64,000 nucleotides of DNA from an uncultured Porphyromonadaceae bacterium (lineage in GTDB: Bacteria; Bacteroidota; Bacteroidia; Bacteroidales; Muribaculaceae), in assembly GCA_947649495.1 (NCBI GenBank), contig CANSRU010000009.1, forward strand, positions 34,604 to 98,603, read 5' to 3'. Of the stretch, positions 25,256 to 35,161 are shown piece by piece. Each line of letters starts with the position of its first letter. The first letter of the stretch is position 1. The notes below the pieces were generated by a model. The model was given only the letters and a program-made list of their open reading frames with translations. It was not told the DNA's origin and did not search any database. The position numbers and the translations under genes are program-made.

Positions 25256-28237
25256 ATGAAGAAAATCTACATTTTAGGTGCGTTGGCCTTGACCGCATTT
25301 GCTCCCGACACAGCAGTGGCGCAGGTCAATTCGCCCGACGCCGACGGATATTTCGCCCGCGGCGTGGCCATGTACCGCAATCGTAATTATAACGGATGTA
25401 TCGACCAATTGGTGCAGCTCCGGCACTTTGGTGGCGGAAATGTGCCTGCCGAAGAGGCATTGTACTATATGGCTATGGCCACCCTGCACTGTGGCGACGA
25501 TGAAGCGCTCGAGCTTCTGCGCGAGTTCCTGACCGTCTATCCGCAATCGCCCCTTACGGCTGATGTCACAGCCGCCATAGGCGATTATTATTTTACCCGT
25601 GAGAATTATCCGGAGGCAGTAGGCTATTACAGCAAGGTCAATCCTGCTTCACTCACAGCCGACAGGGCTGAGGATATGAACTACCGTTCGGCCTATTCGG
25701 CCATGATGCTCGACGACGATGCCACGGCACGCCGCGACTTTTCGGCTGTTGCCGGCACACGTACCTACGGAAATGCGGCGTTGTTCTATCTTGCGTATCT
25801 TGATTATGCCGATGGTAACTACGACAGCGCTTTGACACTGTTTTCCAAGGTTGACACATCGCGCGAGCCAGGAAATGCGGCACCATGCTATCTCAGTCAG
25901 ATATATTATATGCGCGGCGACTATGGCCGTGCTCTTGATGTGGCCTCGAAAGCCCTCGCTTCCGGAGTGCCGGAGGAATTTGTTCCTGAATTGAACCGGG
26001 TGGCCGGTGAGTCGGCTTATTGTCTCGGACGTCAGGATACCGCGTCTGAATATCTCGGACGCTATGTGGCGTCGGTCAGCGACCCGGCACCGTCGGCATG
26101 CTATATTCTCGGCGTGATGGCCTATGGCGACGCCGATTATTCCCTCGCGGCCGACTATCTGCGCCGGGCTTTGGATTTGCCCGATGCTATGGGGCAGAGC
26201 GCATATCTGTATCTTGGTCAAAGCCTTGTCCGTACCGGAAATGTGGATGGCGCGCTTCTCGCTTTTGAGAATGCATGGCGCAGCAATTCCGACAGCAAGG
26301 TGGCCGAGACGGCTTTTTACAACTATATCGTGGCCCGCAATGATGGCGGAAGAGTTCCTTTCGGTAAATCGGCTGCCATGATGGAGGAGTTCATCGGCCG
26401 TTACCCATCGTCGCCCTATGCCAACAATGTGCGCGAGAATCTTGCCGAGGGATATGTGGCCGATGGCGACTATGAATCGGCTCTACGGGTGCTCCGCCAG
26501 ATGAAACAGCCTACCAAGGCCTCCAGGGCGACTTTGCAGAAAGTGCTGTTCGTGCTCGGCACGGTGGAATATCGGGATAACCGCACCGCTGCCGCTCAGG
26601 CTTATTTCCGCGAGGTGGCCGGTATGGATGGTGTGAACAGCGGATTGCAGAGGCAGGGTGTGCTGTGGTTGGCCAATTGCGATTTCGACCGCGAGGAGTA
26701 CGATGCTGCCGCACGTAGATACATGGAATATCTCGGTATGGCTCCGGCCGACGATGCCAACCGCTCCATTGCATACTACAATCTTGGATACGCAAGGATG
26801 AACAGCGGGCTGTATGCCGATGCTCTGACAGATTTCAACCGTGCCGCTTCCATGCCCGGAATATCCTCCGAACTTAAAGCCGATGCCTGCAACCGCGCCG
26901 GCGACTGCCTGTACTATCAGCGGCGTTTCAACGAGGCCGCACGCCAATACCGTAAAGCCTACGATGCCAATCCGGGAGCGGGCGATTACGCTCTCTATCA
27001 GATTGCCTCGATGAAAGGGCTTGACCGCGATTATAGCGGCATGGTGGCAGGGCTTGACGATATGATTGACCGTTTCCCCGAGTCGGCACTTGTGCCGTCG
27101 GCGCTGCTTGACAAGGCTGAGGCTTATGTCACAATGGGAAAGACTTCAAAGGCGATTGACACGTATGCCACTTTGGTCAGGGAATATCCATCGACATCGC
27201 AGGGACGTAACGGTTACTTGCAGTTGGCTGTGACACAGCTCGGCTCGGGCAACCGCGAGGCCGCCGCCGAAACATACCGCAAGGTGATATATACCTACCC
27301 CACGAGCGAGGAAGCTCAGGTGGCGGTGGAGGATCTCAAACAGATATGCGCCGAGGATGGACGTCTGGCCGAATTTGCACAGTTTCTCAATTCTGTGCCC
27401 AATGCTCCACGCATCGACCCGCAGCAGCTCGATGCAATCGCGTTCCGTACTGCCGAGACCGAATATCTTGAGAATAACCGGACCTCGCGCCTGGAGGATT
27501 ATATAAGCGAGAACCCGCATGGCAATTACAGAGCTCGTGCGCTGTATTACCTTGCCGAGGCTGCTGCCGAAGCCGGGGATGTGGCTACCGCCACAGGCTA
27601 TGCCTCGCAGGTGGTGACTATGCATCCCGATGCCGATGTGGCTGAGGATGCGCTGCTCCTCAAAGGTTCGATGGAGCTGAAGCAGGGGCAGGATGAGCTG
27701 GCTGTGACCACCTACCGCGACCTCGAGGCCCGGGCTTCGTCGGCGAAAAACCTTCAGGAGGCTCGAATCGGCATTATGCAGGCGGCCTTGTCGTTGGAGC
27801 GGTATTCGGAGGTGATTTCGGTTTCCAACAAGCTGCTCGCATCATCGGCTTCGGGCGATACCGACATGCGGGCTGTGAGATTCATGCGGGCTGTGGCGCT
27901 TGACCGCTCAGGCCGCAATGAGGAGGCTTACGATTTATGGAACGGCCTGTCGGATGGTTCCGCTGATGAATACAGCGCACGAAGCCTGGTGTATATGGCC
28001 GAGTCGAAACTCCGTGCAGGCGATGCCGCGCAGGCAGCCGCGATGGCCGATAAGTTGATAAATGCCGGTACTTCGCACAATTATTGGCTCGCCCGCGCTT
28101 TCATAGTGTTGAGCGATGCTCTCCGCAGGCAGGGCAAGGTGTTTGAAGCCGATGAGTATCTGAAAAGTCTGCGCAATAATTATCCCGGAGCCGACGACGA
28201 TATTCAGCAGATGGTGTCGGAGCGTCTTGATAAGTAA
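25256..28237 (+). CDS. Large periplasmic tetratricopeptide-repeat protein
   Basis: A 993-residue secreted protein made almost entirely of TPR helical repeats. Signal peptide 1-22 (ending TAVAQ). Recognisable repeats recur roughly every 34-40 residues, for example AYYNLGYARMNSGLYADALTDF, AQQYRKAYDANPG-like and YLQLAVTQLGSGNREAAAE. A large TPR scaffold paired with an outer-membrane barrel is a recurrent gene pair in Bacteroidales; here the barrel follows after 13 bases. It probably acts as an envelope assembly or lipoprotein scaffold; no enzymatic motif is seen. Confidence 0.85.
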   Translation: MKKIYILGALALTAFAPDTAVAQVNSPDADGYFARGVAMYRNRNYNGCIDQLVQLRHFGGGNVPAEEALYYMAMATLHCGDDEALELLREFLTVYPQSPLTADVTAAIGDYYFTRENYPEAVGYYSKVNPASLTADRAEDMNYRSAYSAMMLDDDATARRDFSAVAGTRTYGNAALFYLAYLDYADGNYDSALTLFSKVDTSREPGNAAPCYLSQIYYMRGDYGRALDVASKALASGVPEEFVPELNRVAGESAYCLGRQDTASEYLGRYVASVSDPAPSACYILGVMAYGDADYSLAADYLRRALDLPDAMGQSAYLYLGQSLVRTGNVDGALLAFENAWRSNSDSKVAETAFYNYIVARNDGGRVPFGKSAAMMEEFIGRYPSSPYANNVRENLAEGYVADGDYESALRVLRQMKQPTKASRATLQKVLFVLGTVEYRDNRTAAAQAYFREVAGMDGVNSGLQRQGVLWLANCDFDREEYDAAARRYMEYLGMAPADDANRSIAYYNLGYARMNSGLYADALTDFNRAASMPGISSELKADACNRAGDCLYYQRRFNEAARQYRKAYDANPGAGDYALYQIASMKGLDRDYSGMVAGLDDMIDRFPESALVPSALLDKAEAYVTMGKTSKAIDTYATLVREYPSTSQGRNGYLQLAVTQLGSGNREAAAETYRKVIYTYPTSEEAQVAVEDLKQICAEDGRLAEFAQFLNSVPNAPRIDPQQLDAIAFRTAETEYLENNRTSRLEDYISENPHGNYRARALYYLAEAAAEAGDVATATGYASQVVTMHPDADVAEDALLLKGSMELKQGQDELAVTTYRDLEARASSAKNLQEARIGIMQAALSLERYSEVISVSNKLLASSASGDTDMRAVRFMRAVALDRSGRNEEAYDLWNGLSDGSADEYSARSLVYMAESKLRAGDAAQAAAMADKLINAGTSHNYWLARAFIVLSDALRRQGKVFEADEYLKSLRNNYPGADDDIQQMVSERLDK

Positions 28238-28250
28238 TGGTATGTGAATT

Positions 28251-29984
28251 ATGAAAATATATAGCATTTCAAAATATATCCTTGGCGCCGCCATTTCAGC
28301 CGCGTCGTGGGGTGGGGCGGTGGCTCAGGACCTTCAGAAGGAAATAACCGTGCGCCACGACGATGTGCCTGAGTTTCGTGAGGTGTCGAAGATAAATGTC
28401 GAGCCGCGTATATCCTTGCCGGCCATTCAGCCGGTGGAGATGCCTTACAGCTACAGTCAGGTGAAGGTGGGGATAAATGGCTCGGTCAGCACTCTTTCGC
28501 CCGCCTCATTCGCCGACAGCATATACACATCTCCATATCGCGGCTATGCCACTATAGGGTTCATGCCGGCATATAATCTCAATGCCTCGGCCGGATATAA
28601 GATTCTGGATACTGACCATACGAGGGTCAACGCATGGATGCAGTTCAATGGCAATTCATATAAATCGCGTCTCAATTGTTTTGACGGTCTGTCTGATAAA
28701 TTCACATTGCGTCGCAACACCGTCACCATCGGGTCGGCGCTGCATCAGGCTGTGGGGAGCAAATCGTTCATAGATGCGGGTGTGGACTATACCTTCAGCC
28801 GCTTCAATCTTCCGGACGAGTTCCCGGTCGCCCGGTTGTTTGATCAGAATGTGCACCGCTTTAATCTATCCGCGCTATGGTCTATGTCGACCGATGGTGC
28901 ATCGATGGGTTTCGGTGCTTTTTACCGGTATTTCGGATATGCCAAGAGCTATATGCCCGCCACTAATGCCCGCCGGGAGCACAATTTCGGAATGAATGGA
29001 TTTGTGTCGGCGCGCCTTGGAGAGAAATCATCGCTCGGAGTGAAGGTTAAACTATCAATGATTTCCAACTCCCATTATTACGATGATGATATGAGTATTG
29101 ACTCATGGTTGCCCGATAATCATCATGGGCTGCTCACACTTACACCATATTATCGGTATGCGGCGGGAAAATTCACTCTTGACATTGGTGCCCGGCTTGA
29201 TTTTACTATTAAGTATGGCAGGGCGTTCCATATCGCTCCTGATGTCACGGCGGTGTACTCGCCCGGAAGCTTTTTCCGCATATATGCTAAAGCCGGGGGG
29301 GGACAGTGGCAGAACACATTGGGCTCGGTGTACGATGTGATTTATTTAGCCAATTCGCATACCGCCTATGGCAATTCGGGAGTGCCTGTTACGGCTGAAC
29401 TTGGCGTCACGATAGGTTCATGGCGCGGATTTTCGGCCACACTTGGGGCAGAATATGCAATAGCCAAGAACTGGCTCATGCCTGATTATGGTCTTGGTAG
29501 AGTGGGCGTGAATTTCATGCCGCTAAAAATCAAGGGTTACCGACTGTATGCATCGGCCGGTTACAATTACCGCGACATAGTGGATGTGCGTCTGAGCTAT
29601 GAGACGGCTCCGCAGAAGGAAAACCGTGGTTACTATCTGTGGCGCGACCGTGCACGTTATGTGGCCGGAGTGTCGGTGCGGGTCTCTCCGATAAAAAATC
29701 TTGACATAACAGCCGGATGGGACTACCGTGGAAAACGCGCCTGCAATTACAGCTATTTGCGGGAAACCTACGACCCCAAATACGGCTACGGTATGGCGTG
29801 GGTAAGCCGACTTATGTCGCTTGGCGCCGATACCGACCTGCATGCCGCGGTCACCTACCATATCACACCGCAATGGAGTGTGTATCTCTCTGGAAGCAAT
29901 CTGCTCAATCACCGCCACCTGCTGATAGGAGGTGTGGAGTCGCAGGGATTGACCGGGCTCGCCGGAGTTTCATATAAATTTTAA
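28251..29984 (+). CDS. Outer membrane beta-barrel protein, TonB-dependent receptor-like, no plug seen
   Basis: A 577-residue outer-membrane protein. Signal peptide 1-25 (ending GAVAQ). From about residue 60 on the sequence alternates hydrophobic and polar residues with many aromatic strand ends and finishes with GLAGVSYKF, a C-terminal aromatic barrel signature. It lacks the N-terminal plug and TonB box of full receptors, so it is a stand-alone barrel. The partner TPR gene lies 13 bases upstream and the sugar transferase 18 bases downstream. Confidence 0.78.
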   Translation: MKIYSISKYILGAAISAASWGGAVAQDLQKEITVRHDDVPEFREVSKINVEPRISLPAIQPVEMPYSYSQVKVGINGSVSTLSPASFADSIYTSPYRGYATIGFMPAYNLNASAGYKILDTDHTRVNAWMQFNGNSYKSRLNCFDGLSDKFTLRRNTVTIGSALHQAVGSKSFIDAGVDYTFSRFNLPDEFPVARLFDQNVHRFNLSALWSMSTDGASMGFGAFYRYFGYAKSYMPATNARREHNFGMNGFVSARLGEKSSLGVKVKLSMISNSHYYDDDMSIDSWLPDNHHGLLTLTPYYRYAAGKFTLDIGARLDFTIKYGRAFHIAPDVTAVYSPGSFFRIYAKAGGGQWQNTLGSVYDVIYLANSHTAYGNSGVPVTAELGVTIGSWRGFSATLGAEYAIAKNWLMPDYGLGRVGVNFMPLKIKGYRLYASAGYNYRDIVDVRLSYETAPQKENRGYYLWRDRARYVAGVSVRVSPIKNLDITAGWDYRGKRACNYSYLRETYDPKYGYGMAWVSRLMSLGADTDLHAAVTYHITPQWSVYLSGSNLLNHRHLLIGGVESQGLTGLAGVSYKF

Positions 29985-30002
29985 TCATCTCAATATCTCA
30001 CC

Positions 30003-30743
30003 ATGACATCATCTACCGACAGTCTGGTAATCATACCCACTTACAACGAAAAGGAGAATGTGGCGGCAATAATTGACGCTACCATGGGGTTGCCCCATGA
30101 AATGGATGTGCTGATAATCGACGATGGGTCGCCCGACGGCACCGCTGCGATAGTGAAGCGTAAAATGGAGGAATATCCCGGGCGGGTGCATCTTGTGGAG
30201 CGCACCGGAAAGCTGGGGCTCGGCACGGCATATATAGCGGGATTCAAGTGGGCGCTTGAGCGTCCTGAATACCAGTATGTGTTTGAGATGGATGCCGATT
30301 TCTCGCATAATCCCAACGATTTGACCGCCCTTTACCGTGCCTGTCACGACGAGGGTGCCGATGTGGCTGTGGGTTCCCGCTACGTTACCGGTGTCAATGT
30401 GGTCAACTGGCCCATGGGACGCGTGTTGATGTCCTACTATGCTTCGGCTTATGTGAGATTCATAACCGGAATGCCGGTGCGCGACACCACGGCGGGGTTT
30501 GTCTGCTACACGCGCCGCGTGCTTGAGAAGATGGAGCTTGACAATATCCGTTTCAAGGGCTATGCGTTCCAGATAGAGATGAAGTTCACGGCTTACAAAT
30601 ATGGCTTCAGAATCAAGGAGGTGCCCATCGTGTTCGTGAACCGAGTACTCGGTACGAGCAAGATGTCGAGCGGCATATTCGGTGAGGCTGTGTTTGGTGT
30701 GATACGCCTTAAGGTGTCGAGCTGGTTTAAAAAGTATAAGTAG
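30003..30743 (+). CDS. Polyprenol-phosphate mannosyltransferase (DPM1-like, GT2)
   Basis: A 246-residue GT2 enzyme moving a hexose, usually mannose from GDP-mannose, onto undecaprenyl phosphate at the inner face of the membrane. Motifs: IPTYNEKENV, then IIDDGSPDGTA with the nucleotide-binding DDGS, and FEMDADFSHNP with the DAD metal site. No C-terminal membrane helices, so it is the soluble DPM1-type form. The lipid-linked sugar would serve glycosylation outside the inner membrane. pyrC follows after three bases. Confidence 0.9.
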   Translation: MTSSTDSLVIIPTYNEKENVAAIIDATMGLPHEMDVLIIDDGSPDGTAAIVKRKMEEYPGRVHLVERTGKLGLGTAYIAGFKWALERPEYQYVFEMDADFSHNPNDLTALYRACHDEGADVAVGSRYVTGVNVVNWPMGRVLMSYYASAYVRFITGMPVRDTTAGFVCYTRRVLEKMELDNIRFKGYAFQIEMKFTAYKYGFRIKEVPIVFVNRVLGTSKMSSGIFGEAVFGVIRLKVSSWFKKYK

Positions 30744-30746
30744 ATT

Positions 30747-32120
30747 ATGAATAATATAGTTCCATCGGCCGACCGCACACTTATATATAATGTGTGGGTG
30801 GTGAACGAGGGCCGGCGCTTCTATGGATATGTGCTCACCGAAGGAGCTTTCATAAAGGAGGTGGGCGAGGGCGATGCTCCCGATAGCTGTTTCGAAGGCG
30901 CAACGGCTGTTGACGGACGCGGGCGCCTGTTGCTGCCCGGAGTGATTGACACGCATGTGCATTTCCGCGATCCGGGGTTGACACATAAGGCTGATATGGC
31001 CACGGAGAGCATGGCTGCCGTGGCAGGCGGGGTTACATCGTTCATCGACATGCCCAATACAAAACCACCCACGGTGAGCATGAAGGCGGTTGAGGAGAAG
31101 TTGAACCGCGCGGCCGGAGTGTCAATGGCCAATTACGGCTTCTTTATCGGTGCCACGGCTGAGAATCTTGCCGAGCTTGAGGCGGCCGATTATTCCCGGG
31201 TAGCCGGTGTGAAGGTGTTTATGGGTTCATCGACCGGAAATATGCTCGTGGAGGATGACGACATTCTTGCCCGGATAATGAAAAATGTGCCGGTGCTTGT
31301 GGCTGTACATGCCGAGGATGAGGAGTTGCTTAAATCCAACCGCGCTGCTGTGGTGGCGCGTTACGGTGAGGATTTGCCTATGGAATTCCATCCGGTGATA
31401 CGTAACCACAATGTGTGTATGCGTGCTTCGCAGCGTGCTGTGGAGCTGGCGCATAGATACAATCACCGTCTTCATCTGCTGCATGTTTCCACGGCCTGCG
31501 AACTTGACCTTCTGTCGGAAGGAGGTCCGGAGGGCAAGCTTGTCACTGCCGAGACCTGTCCGCAGTATCTGGCTTTCAGCGATGAGCAATATGATATGCT
31601 TGGCGCGAGGATAAAATGCAATCCCGCCATAAAACGTCCGGCCGACCGCGATGCCTTGCGTCGCGCCGTTCAGACGGGGAAGATAGATACAATAGCCACT
31701 GACCATGCACCGCATCTTCTTGAAGAGAAGCGAGGCACGGCTCTCACAGCCGTATCAGGCATGCCGATGATTCAGTTCTCGCTTACATTGATGCTCCAGA
31801 TGGCTGAGGAGGGCATGTTCGATATAGACACGGTGGTAGAGAAGATGTGTCACAACCCGGCATTGATTTACGGTATAGACCGGCGCGGTTTCATCCGTCC
31901 GGGTTATTATGCCGATCTTGTGCTTGTGGATAATGACTGCGAGCCTTATACCATTACCGACCAATGGGCGGTGAGCCGGTGTGGATGGACGCCTTTGAGC
32001 GGTCTCACGGTGGGCAATAAGGTGGATATGACTATGGTCAACGGAGTGGTGGCTTACCGTCTGGGTGTTTCCTTTTCCAACGTCCGCGGAATGGAGCTGC
32101 ACTTCAATGCCCGGAGATAG
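30747..32120 (+). CDS. pyrC: Dihydroorotase (class I)
   Basis: A 457-residue amidohydrolase closing carbamoyl-aspartate to dihydroorotate in pyrimidine synthesis. Zinc ligands H70 and H72 (DTHVHFRDPG), carboxylated lysine K156 (GVKVFMGSS), the HLLHVST histidine and the catalytic Asp in IATDHAPH are all present. Size and the long form mark class I. It starts three bases after the mannosyltransferase stop, so the two are co-translated, although the functions are unrelated. Confidence 0.95.
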   Translation: MNNIVPSADRTLIYNVWVVNEGRRFYGYVLTEGAFIKEVGEGDAPDSCFEGATAVDGRGRLLLPGVIDTHVHFRDPGLTHKADMATESMAAVAGGVTSFIDMPNTKPPTVSMKAVEEKLNRAAGVSMANYGFFIGATAENLAELEAADYSRVAGVKVFMGSSTGNMLVEDDDILARIMKNVPVLVAVHAEDEELLKSNRAAVVARYGEDLPMEFHPVIRNHNVCMRASQRAVELAHRYNHRLHLLHVSTACELDLLSEGGPEGKLVTAETCPQYLAFSDEQYDMLGARIKCNPAIKRPADRDALRRAVQTGKIDTIATDHAPHLLEEKRGTALTAVSGMPMIQFSLTLMLQMAEEGMFDIDTVVEKMCHNPALIYGIDRRGFIRPGYYADLVLVDNDCEPYTITDQWAVSRCGWTPLSGLTVGNKVDMTMVNGVVAYRLGVSFSNVRGMELHFNARR

Positions 32121-32142
32121 TAAAAACTGACGGCAAAACATA

Positions 32143-32172
32143 TTGTTATGTCGTTTTTATTCAATAACTTTG
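32143..32172 (+). promoter_or_regulatory. Promoter of korAB
   Basis: TTG (32143-32145), 19-base spacer, TAACTTTG (32165-32172). A small GCCAC-GCT-GTGGC hairpin (32172-32184) lies at the expected transcript start. Confidence 0.6.
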
Positions 32173-32249
32173 CCACGCTGTGGCATATATGCACAGTATA
32201 ACCTATAATAATACCGGAAATATACAAAAAACATTCCATAAAGACAGTT

Positions 32250-34106
32250 ATGTTAGAAGAAACCAGTGTGAAGACCCTCGATAAGGTTGTGATACGTTTC
32301 TCGGGCGACTCGGGCGACGGCATGCAGCTTGTGGGCAACATATTTACTAACGTGTCGGCCGGTCTGGGCAATGAAGTTTCGACATTCCCCGACTATCCGG
32401 CCGAGATACGCGCTCCGCAGGGTTCGCTCGGCGGCGTGTCAGGTTTTCAGGTAAGCGTGGGCACAGGGGTTCATACTCCGGGCGACAAATGCGATGTGCT
32501 CGTGGCTATGAATCCGGCAGCCCTGAAGCAGAATGTGAAACATGTGAAACCAGGCGGCGTGATAGTGGTGGACATCGATTCGTTTAAGGAGGCTGATTTG
32601 AAAAAGGCTCTCTTCACCACCGACAATCCCTTTGCTGAACTCGGCATTAACGCGCAGGTGCTTGAGGTACCTGTCACTTCAATTACCAAGGCGGCATTGG
32701 CCGACAGCGGCCTTGACAACAAGAGCATAATCAAATGCCGCAATTTCTTCGCGCTTGGCCTTGTGTGCTGGTTGTTCGACCGCCCGCTTGAAAGCGTGGT
32801 GCATTTCCTTTCGAAAAAATTTGCCAAGAAGCCTGCCATTCTCGATGCAAACACAAAGGTGCTGAACGCAGGTTTCAATTATGGTCATAACATACATGCG
32901 TCGGTATCGACATACCGCGTAGAGACCAAGGAGGCACGGCCGGGTGTGTACACCGACATCAATGGCAATACCGCCACCGCCTGGGGGCTGATAATGGCTT
33001 CGGAGAAGAGTGGACGTCCGTTGTTCCTCGGAAGTTATCCCATCACCCCTGCCACCGACATTCTGCATGAACTTGCCAAGCGCAAGGACCTTGGTGTGAA
33101 AGCGGTGCAGATGGAGGATGAGATAGCAGGCGTTTGCTCAGCTATCGGTGCTTCCTTTGCCGGAGACCTTGCCGTGACTTCCACTTCGGGTCCGGGTCTC
33201 GCACTCAAGAGCGAGGGTATAGGTCTGGCCGTGATAGCCGAATTGCCTCTTGTTATTATAGATGTGCAGCGTGGTGGTCCATCCACCGGTCTGCCGACCA
33301 AAACAGAACAGACCGACCTGATGCAGGCCTTGTATGGCCGCAATGGTGAATCGCCTGTGGCTGTAGTGGCTCCGGCTTCGCCTACCGACTGTTTCACAAT
33401 GGCATTCGAGGCTTCGCGCATAGCCATCGAGCACATGACACCGGTGATTCTTCTCACCGATGCTTTCATAGGCAACGGTTCGTCGGCATGGCGCATACCC
33501 GATGCCGATGAGTATCCTGAGATAAAGCCTCCCTATGTACCGGCCGATAAATTGGCCGAAGGGGCATGGCGTCCTTACGACCGTAATGCCGACAATCTCG
33601 TGCGCTACTGGGCGATACCCGGAACGGAAGGCGGTATGCACCGTCTCGGTGGATTGGAGAAGGACTATGCGACAGGTGCCATCAGCACTGACCCTGTGAA
33701 TCACGAGCGCATGGTGCACACACGCCGTGAGAAGATAGCACGCATAGCCAACGATATACCTGCTCTCGAGGTGCTTTACGATTGTGGCGATGCCGACACA
33801 TTGCTTCTCGGATGGGGTGGAACCTACGGCCATCTCCGCACCGCGGCGCAGGAGTTGAACGATGCAGGCCATAAGGTGGCGTTCACACACTTCCGTTACA
33901 TAAATCCGCTCCCCGCCAACACCGGTGAGGTGCTGTCGAAGTATAAGAAAGTGGTGGTGGCCGAGCTTAACACCGGTATGTTTGCCGACTATCTGCAGAG
34001 CCGCTTCCCTGAAGTGAAGATAGAGCGTGTGAATAAAATACAGGGCCAGCCATTCCTTGTGGAGGAGGTGGTCAGTGCCGTAACTAAAATTATGGAGGAC
34101 AAATAA
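32250..34106 (+). CDS. korA: 2-oxoacid:ferredoxin oxidoreductase, fused gamma-alpha subunit
   Basis: A 618-residue subunit of the 2-oxoglutarate (or branched 2-oxoacid) ferredoxin oxidoreductase, which gives acyl-CoA, CO2 and reduced ferredoxin. Residues 1-190 are the gamma domain (SGDSGDGMQLVGNI start). Residues about 225-618 are the alpha subunit, with PITPATDILHELAK binding pyrophosphate and the substrate-side GPGLALKSEG and TEQTDLMQALYGRNGE. The TAATG overlap with korB shows translational coupling. No delta ferredoxin subunit is nearby. 2-oxoglutarate is the likely substrate in Bacteroidales; the sequence alone does not settle it. Confidence 0.92.
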   Translation: MLEETSVKTLDKVVIRFSGDSGDGMQLVGNIFTNVSAGLGNEVSTFPDYPAEIRAPQGSLGGVSGFQVSVGTGVHTPGDKCDVLVAMNPAALKQNVKHVKPGGVIVVDIDSFKEADLKKALFTTDNPFAELGINAQVLEVPVTSITKAALADSGLDNKSIIKCRNFFALGLVCWLFDRPLESVVHFLSKKFAKKPAILDANTKVLNAGFNYGHNIHASVSTYRVETKEARPGVYTDINGNTATAWGLIMASEKSGRPLFLGSYPITPATDILHELAKRKDLGVKAVQMEDEIAGVCSAIGASFAGDLAVTSTSGPGLALKSEGIGLAVIAELPLVIIDVQRGGPSTGLPTKTEQTDLMQALYGRNGESPVAVVAPASPTDCFTMAFEASRIAIEHMTPVILLTDAFIGNGSSAWRIPDADEYPEIKPPYVPADKLAEGAWRPYDRNADNLVRYWAIPGTEGGMHRLGGLEKDYATGAISTDPVNHERMVHTRREKIARIANDIPALEVLYDCGDADTLLLGWGGTYGHLRTAAQELNDAGHKVAFTHFRYINPLPANTGEVLSKYKKVVVAELNTGMFADYLQSRFPEVKIERVNKIQGQPFLVEEVVSAVTKIMEDK

Positions 34107-35119
34107 TGGAAACAACAGCATATACTCCCGCCGACTATAAAAGCGACCAGCCTGTGCGCTGGTGTCCCGGATGCGGCGACCACGCCATACTGAATTCCCT
34201 TCACAAAGCCATGGCTACACTCGGGGTGCCTCCGCACCTCACTGCCGTGATTTCGGGCATAGGCTGTTCGTCGCGTCTACCTTACTATATGAACGCTTAC
34301 GGTTTCCACACGATACATGGTCGTGCGGCAGCGATAGCCACCGGATTCAAAGTGGCCAATCCTGAGATGACCGTATGGCAGATTTCGGGCGACGGCGACG
34401 GTCTGGCAATAGGTGGCAACCATTTCATTCATGCAGTGCGCCGCAACATAGACATAAACATGTTGTTGCTCAATAATAAAATCTATGGTCTGACAAAGGG
34501 ACAGTATTCACCGACTTCTGACCGTGGATTCGTGTCGAAGTCGTCGCCTTACGGCACTGTTGAGGATCCGTTTATTCCCGCAGAACTCGTGTTTGGTGCG
34601 CGTGGCAACTTCTTTGCCCGCAGTATCGATGTGGAGCTTCAGATTACCCAGGAGGCGCTGCTTGCCGCTGCCCGTCATCACGGAGCATCGGTGGTGGAGA
34701 TTCTGCAGAACTGTGTGATATACAACAATGGAATACACAACCGTATAACCGACCGTGAATACCGTCCCGACCGTACAATTCATCTTGTTCATGGTGAGAA
34801 GATGGTATTCGGCAAGAACCGCGACAAGGGTCTTGTTCAGGACGGATTCCTGTTGAAGGCTGTGGAGATTGGTAAGGATGGATATACCATGGACGATGTG
34901 CTTGTGCACGATGCCCATACTCCTACCAACTTCCTGCATCAGCAACTTGCCATGATGGATGGCACAGATCTGCCATTGGCCATAGGTGTGATACGCGACG
35001 TGGATTCGCTTACCTACAATGATGAGGTGGAGCGTCAGGTTGCCGATGTGCGTGCCGCCAAGGGATTCGATTCGCTGCGTGACATGATTATGGCCGGCGA
35101 GACCTGGGAGGTGAAATAA
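34106..35119 (+). CDS. korB: 2-oxoacid:ferredoxin oxidoreductase, beta subunit
   Basis: A 337-residue TPP- and iron-sulfur-binding subunit. C20 and C23 (WCPGCGDH), C54 (GIGCSS) and C203 (ILQNC) form the 4Fe-4S site. The ISGDGDGLAIGGNHFIHAVR and LLNNKIYGLTKGQYSPTS segments give the TPP/Mg site. Start overlaps korA by one base. Downstream, asnA is convergent with 15 bases between stops. Confidence 0.94.
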   Translation: METTAYTPADYKSDQPVRWCPGCGDHAILNSLHKAMATLGVPPHLTAVISGIGCSSRLPYYMNAYGFHTIHGRAAAIATGFKVANPEMTVWQISGDGDGLAIGGNHFIHAVRRNIDINMLLLNNKIYGLTKGQYSPTSDRGFVSKSSPYGTVEDPFIPAELVFGARGNFFARSIDVELQITQEALLAAARHHGASVVEILQNCVIYNNGIHNRITDREYRPDRTIHLVHGEKMVFGKNRDKGLVQDGFLLKAVEIGKDGYTMDDVLVHDAHTPTNFLHQQLAMMDGTDLPLAIGVIRDVDSLTYNDEVERQVADVRAAKGFDSLRDMIMAGETWEVK

Positions 35120-35161
35120 AAATCAGAACAGGATTTAAAGCAGGTGTATTCCTGCTGATTT
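35120..35161. terminator. Possible shared terminator between korB and asnA
   Basis: AGCAGG-TGTATT-CCTGCT (35139-35156) flanked by AAATC/GATTT complementary ends, between the convergent stop codons and reaching into the end of asnA. Weak stem, no long T run. Confidence 0.35.

Noticed and set aside
25256..29984. TPR protein and barrel read as a SusC/SusD pair
   Set aside because: The TPR protein has no SusD features or lipobox, and the barrel lacks a plug and TonB box.
30009..30986. 325-codon minus-strand frame opposite the mannosyltransferase
   Set aside because: Crosses two real genes and contains no recognisable domain.
33138..34121. 327-codon minus-strand frame opposite korA
   Set aside because: Shadow frame of a well-supported gene; no motif, odd His/Arg-rich composition.
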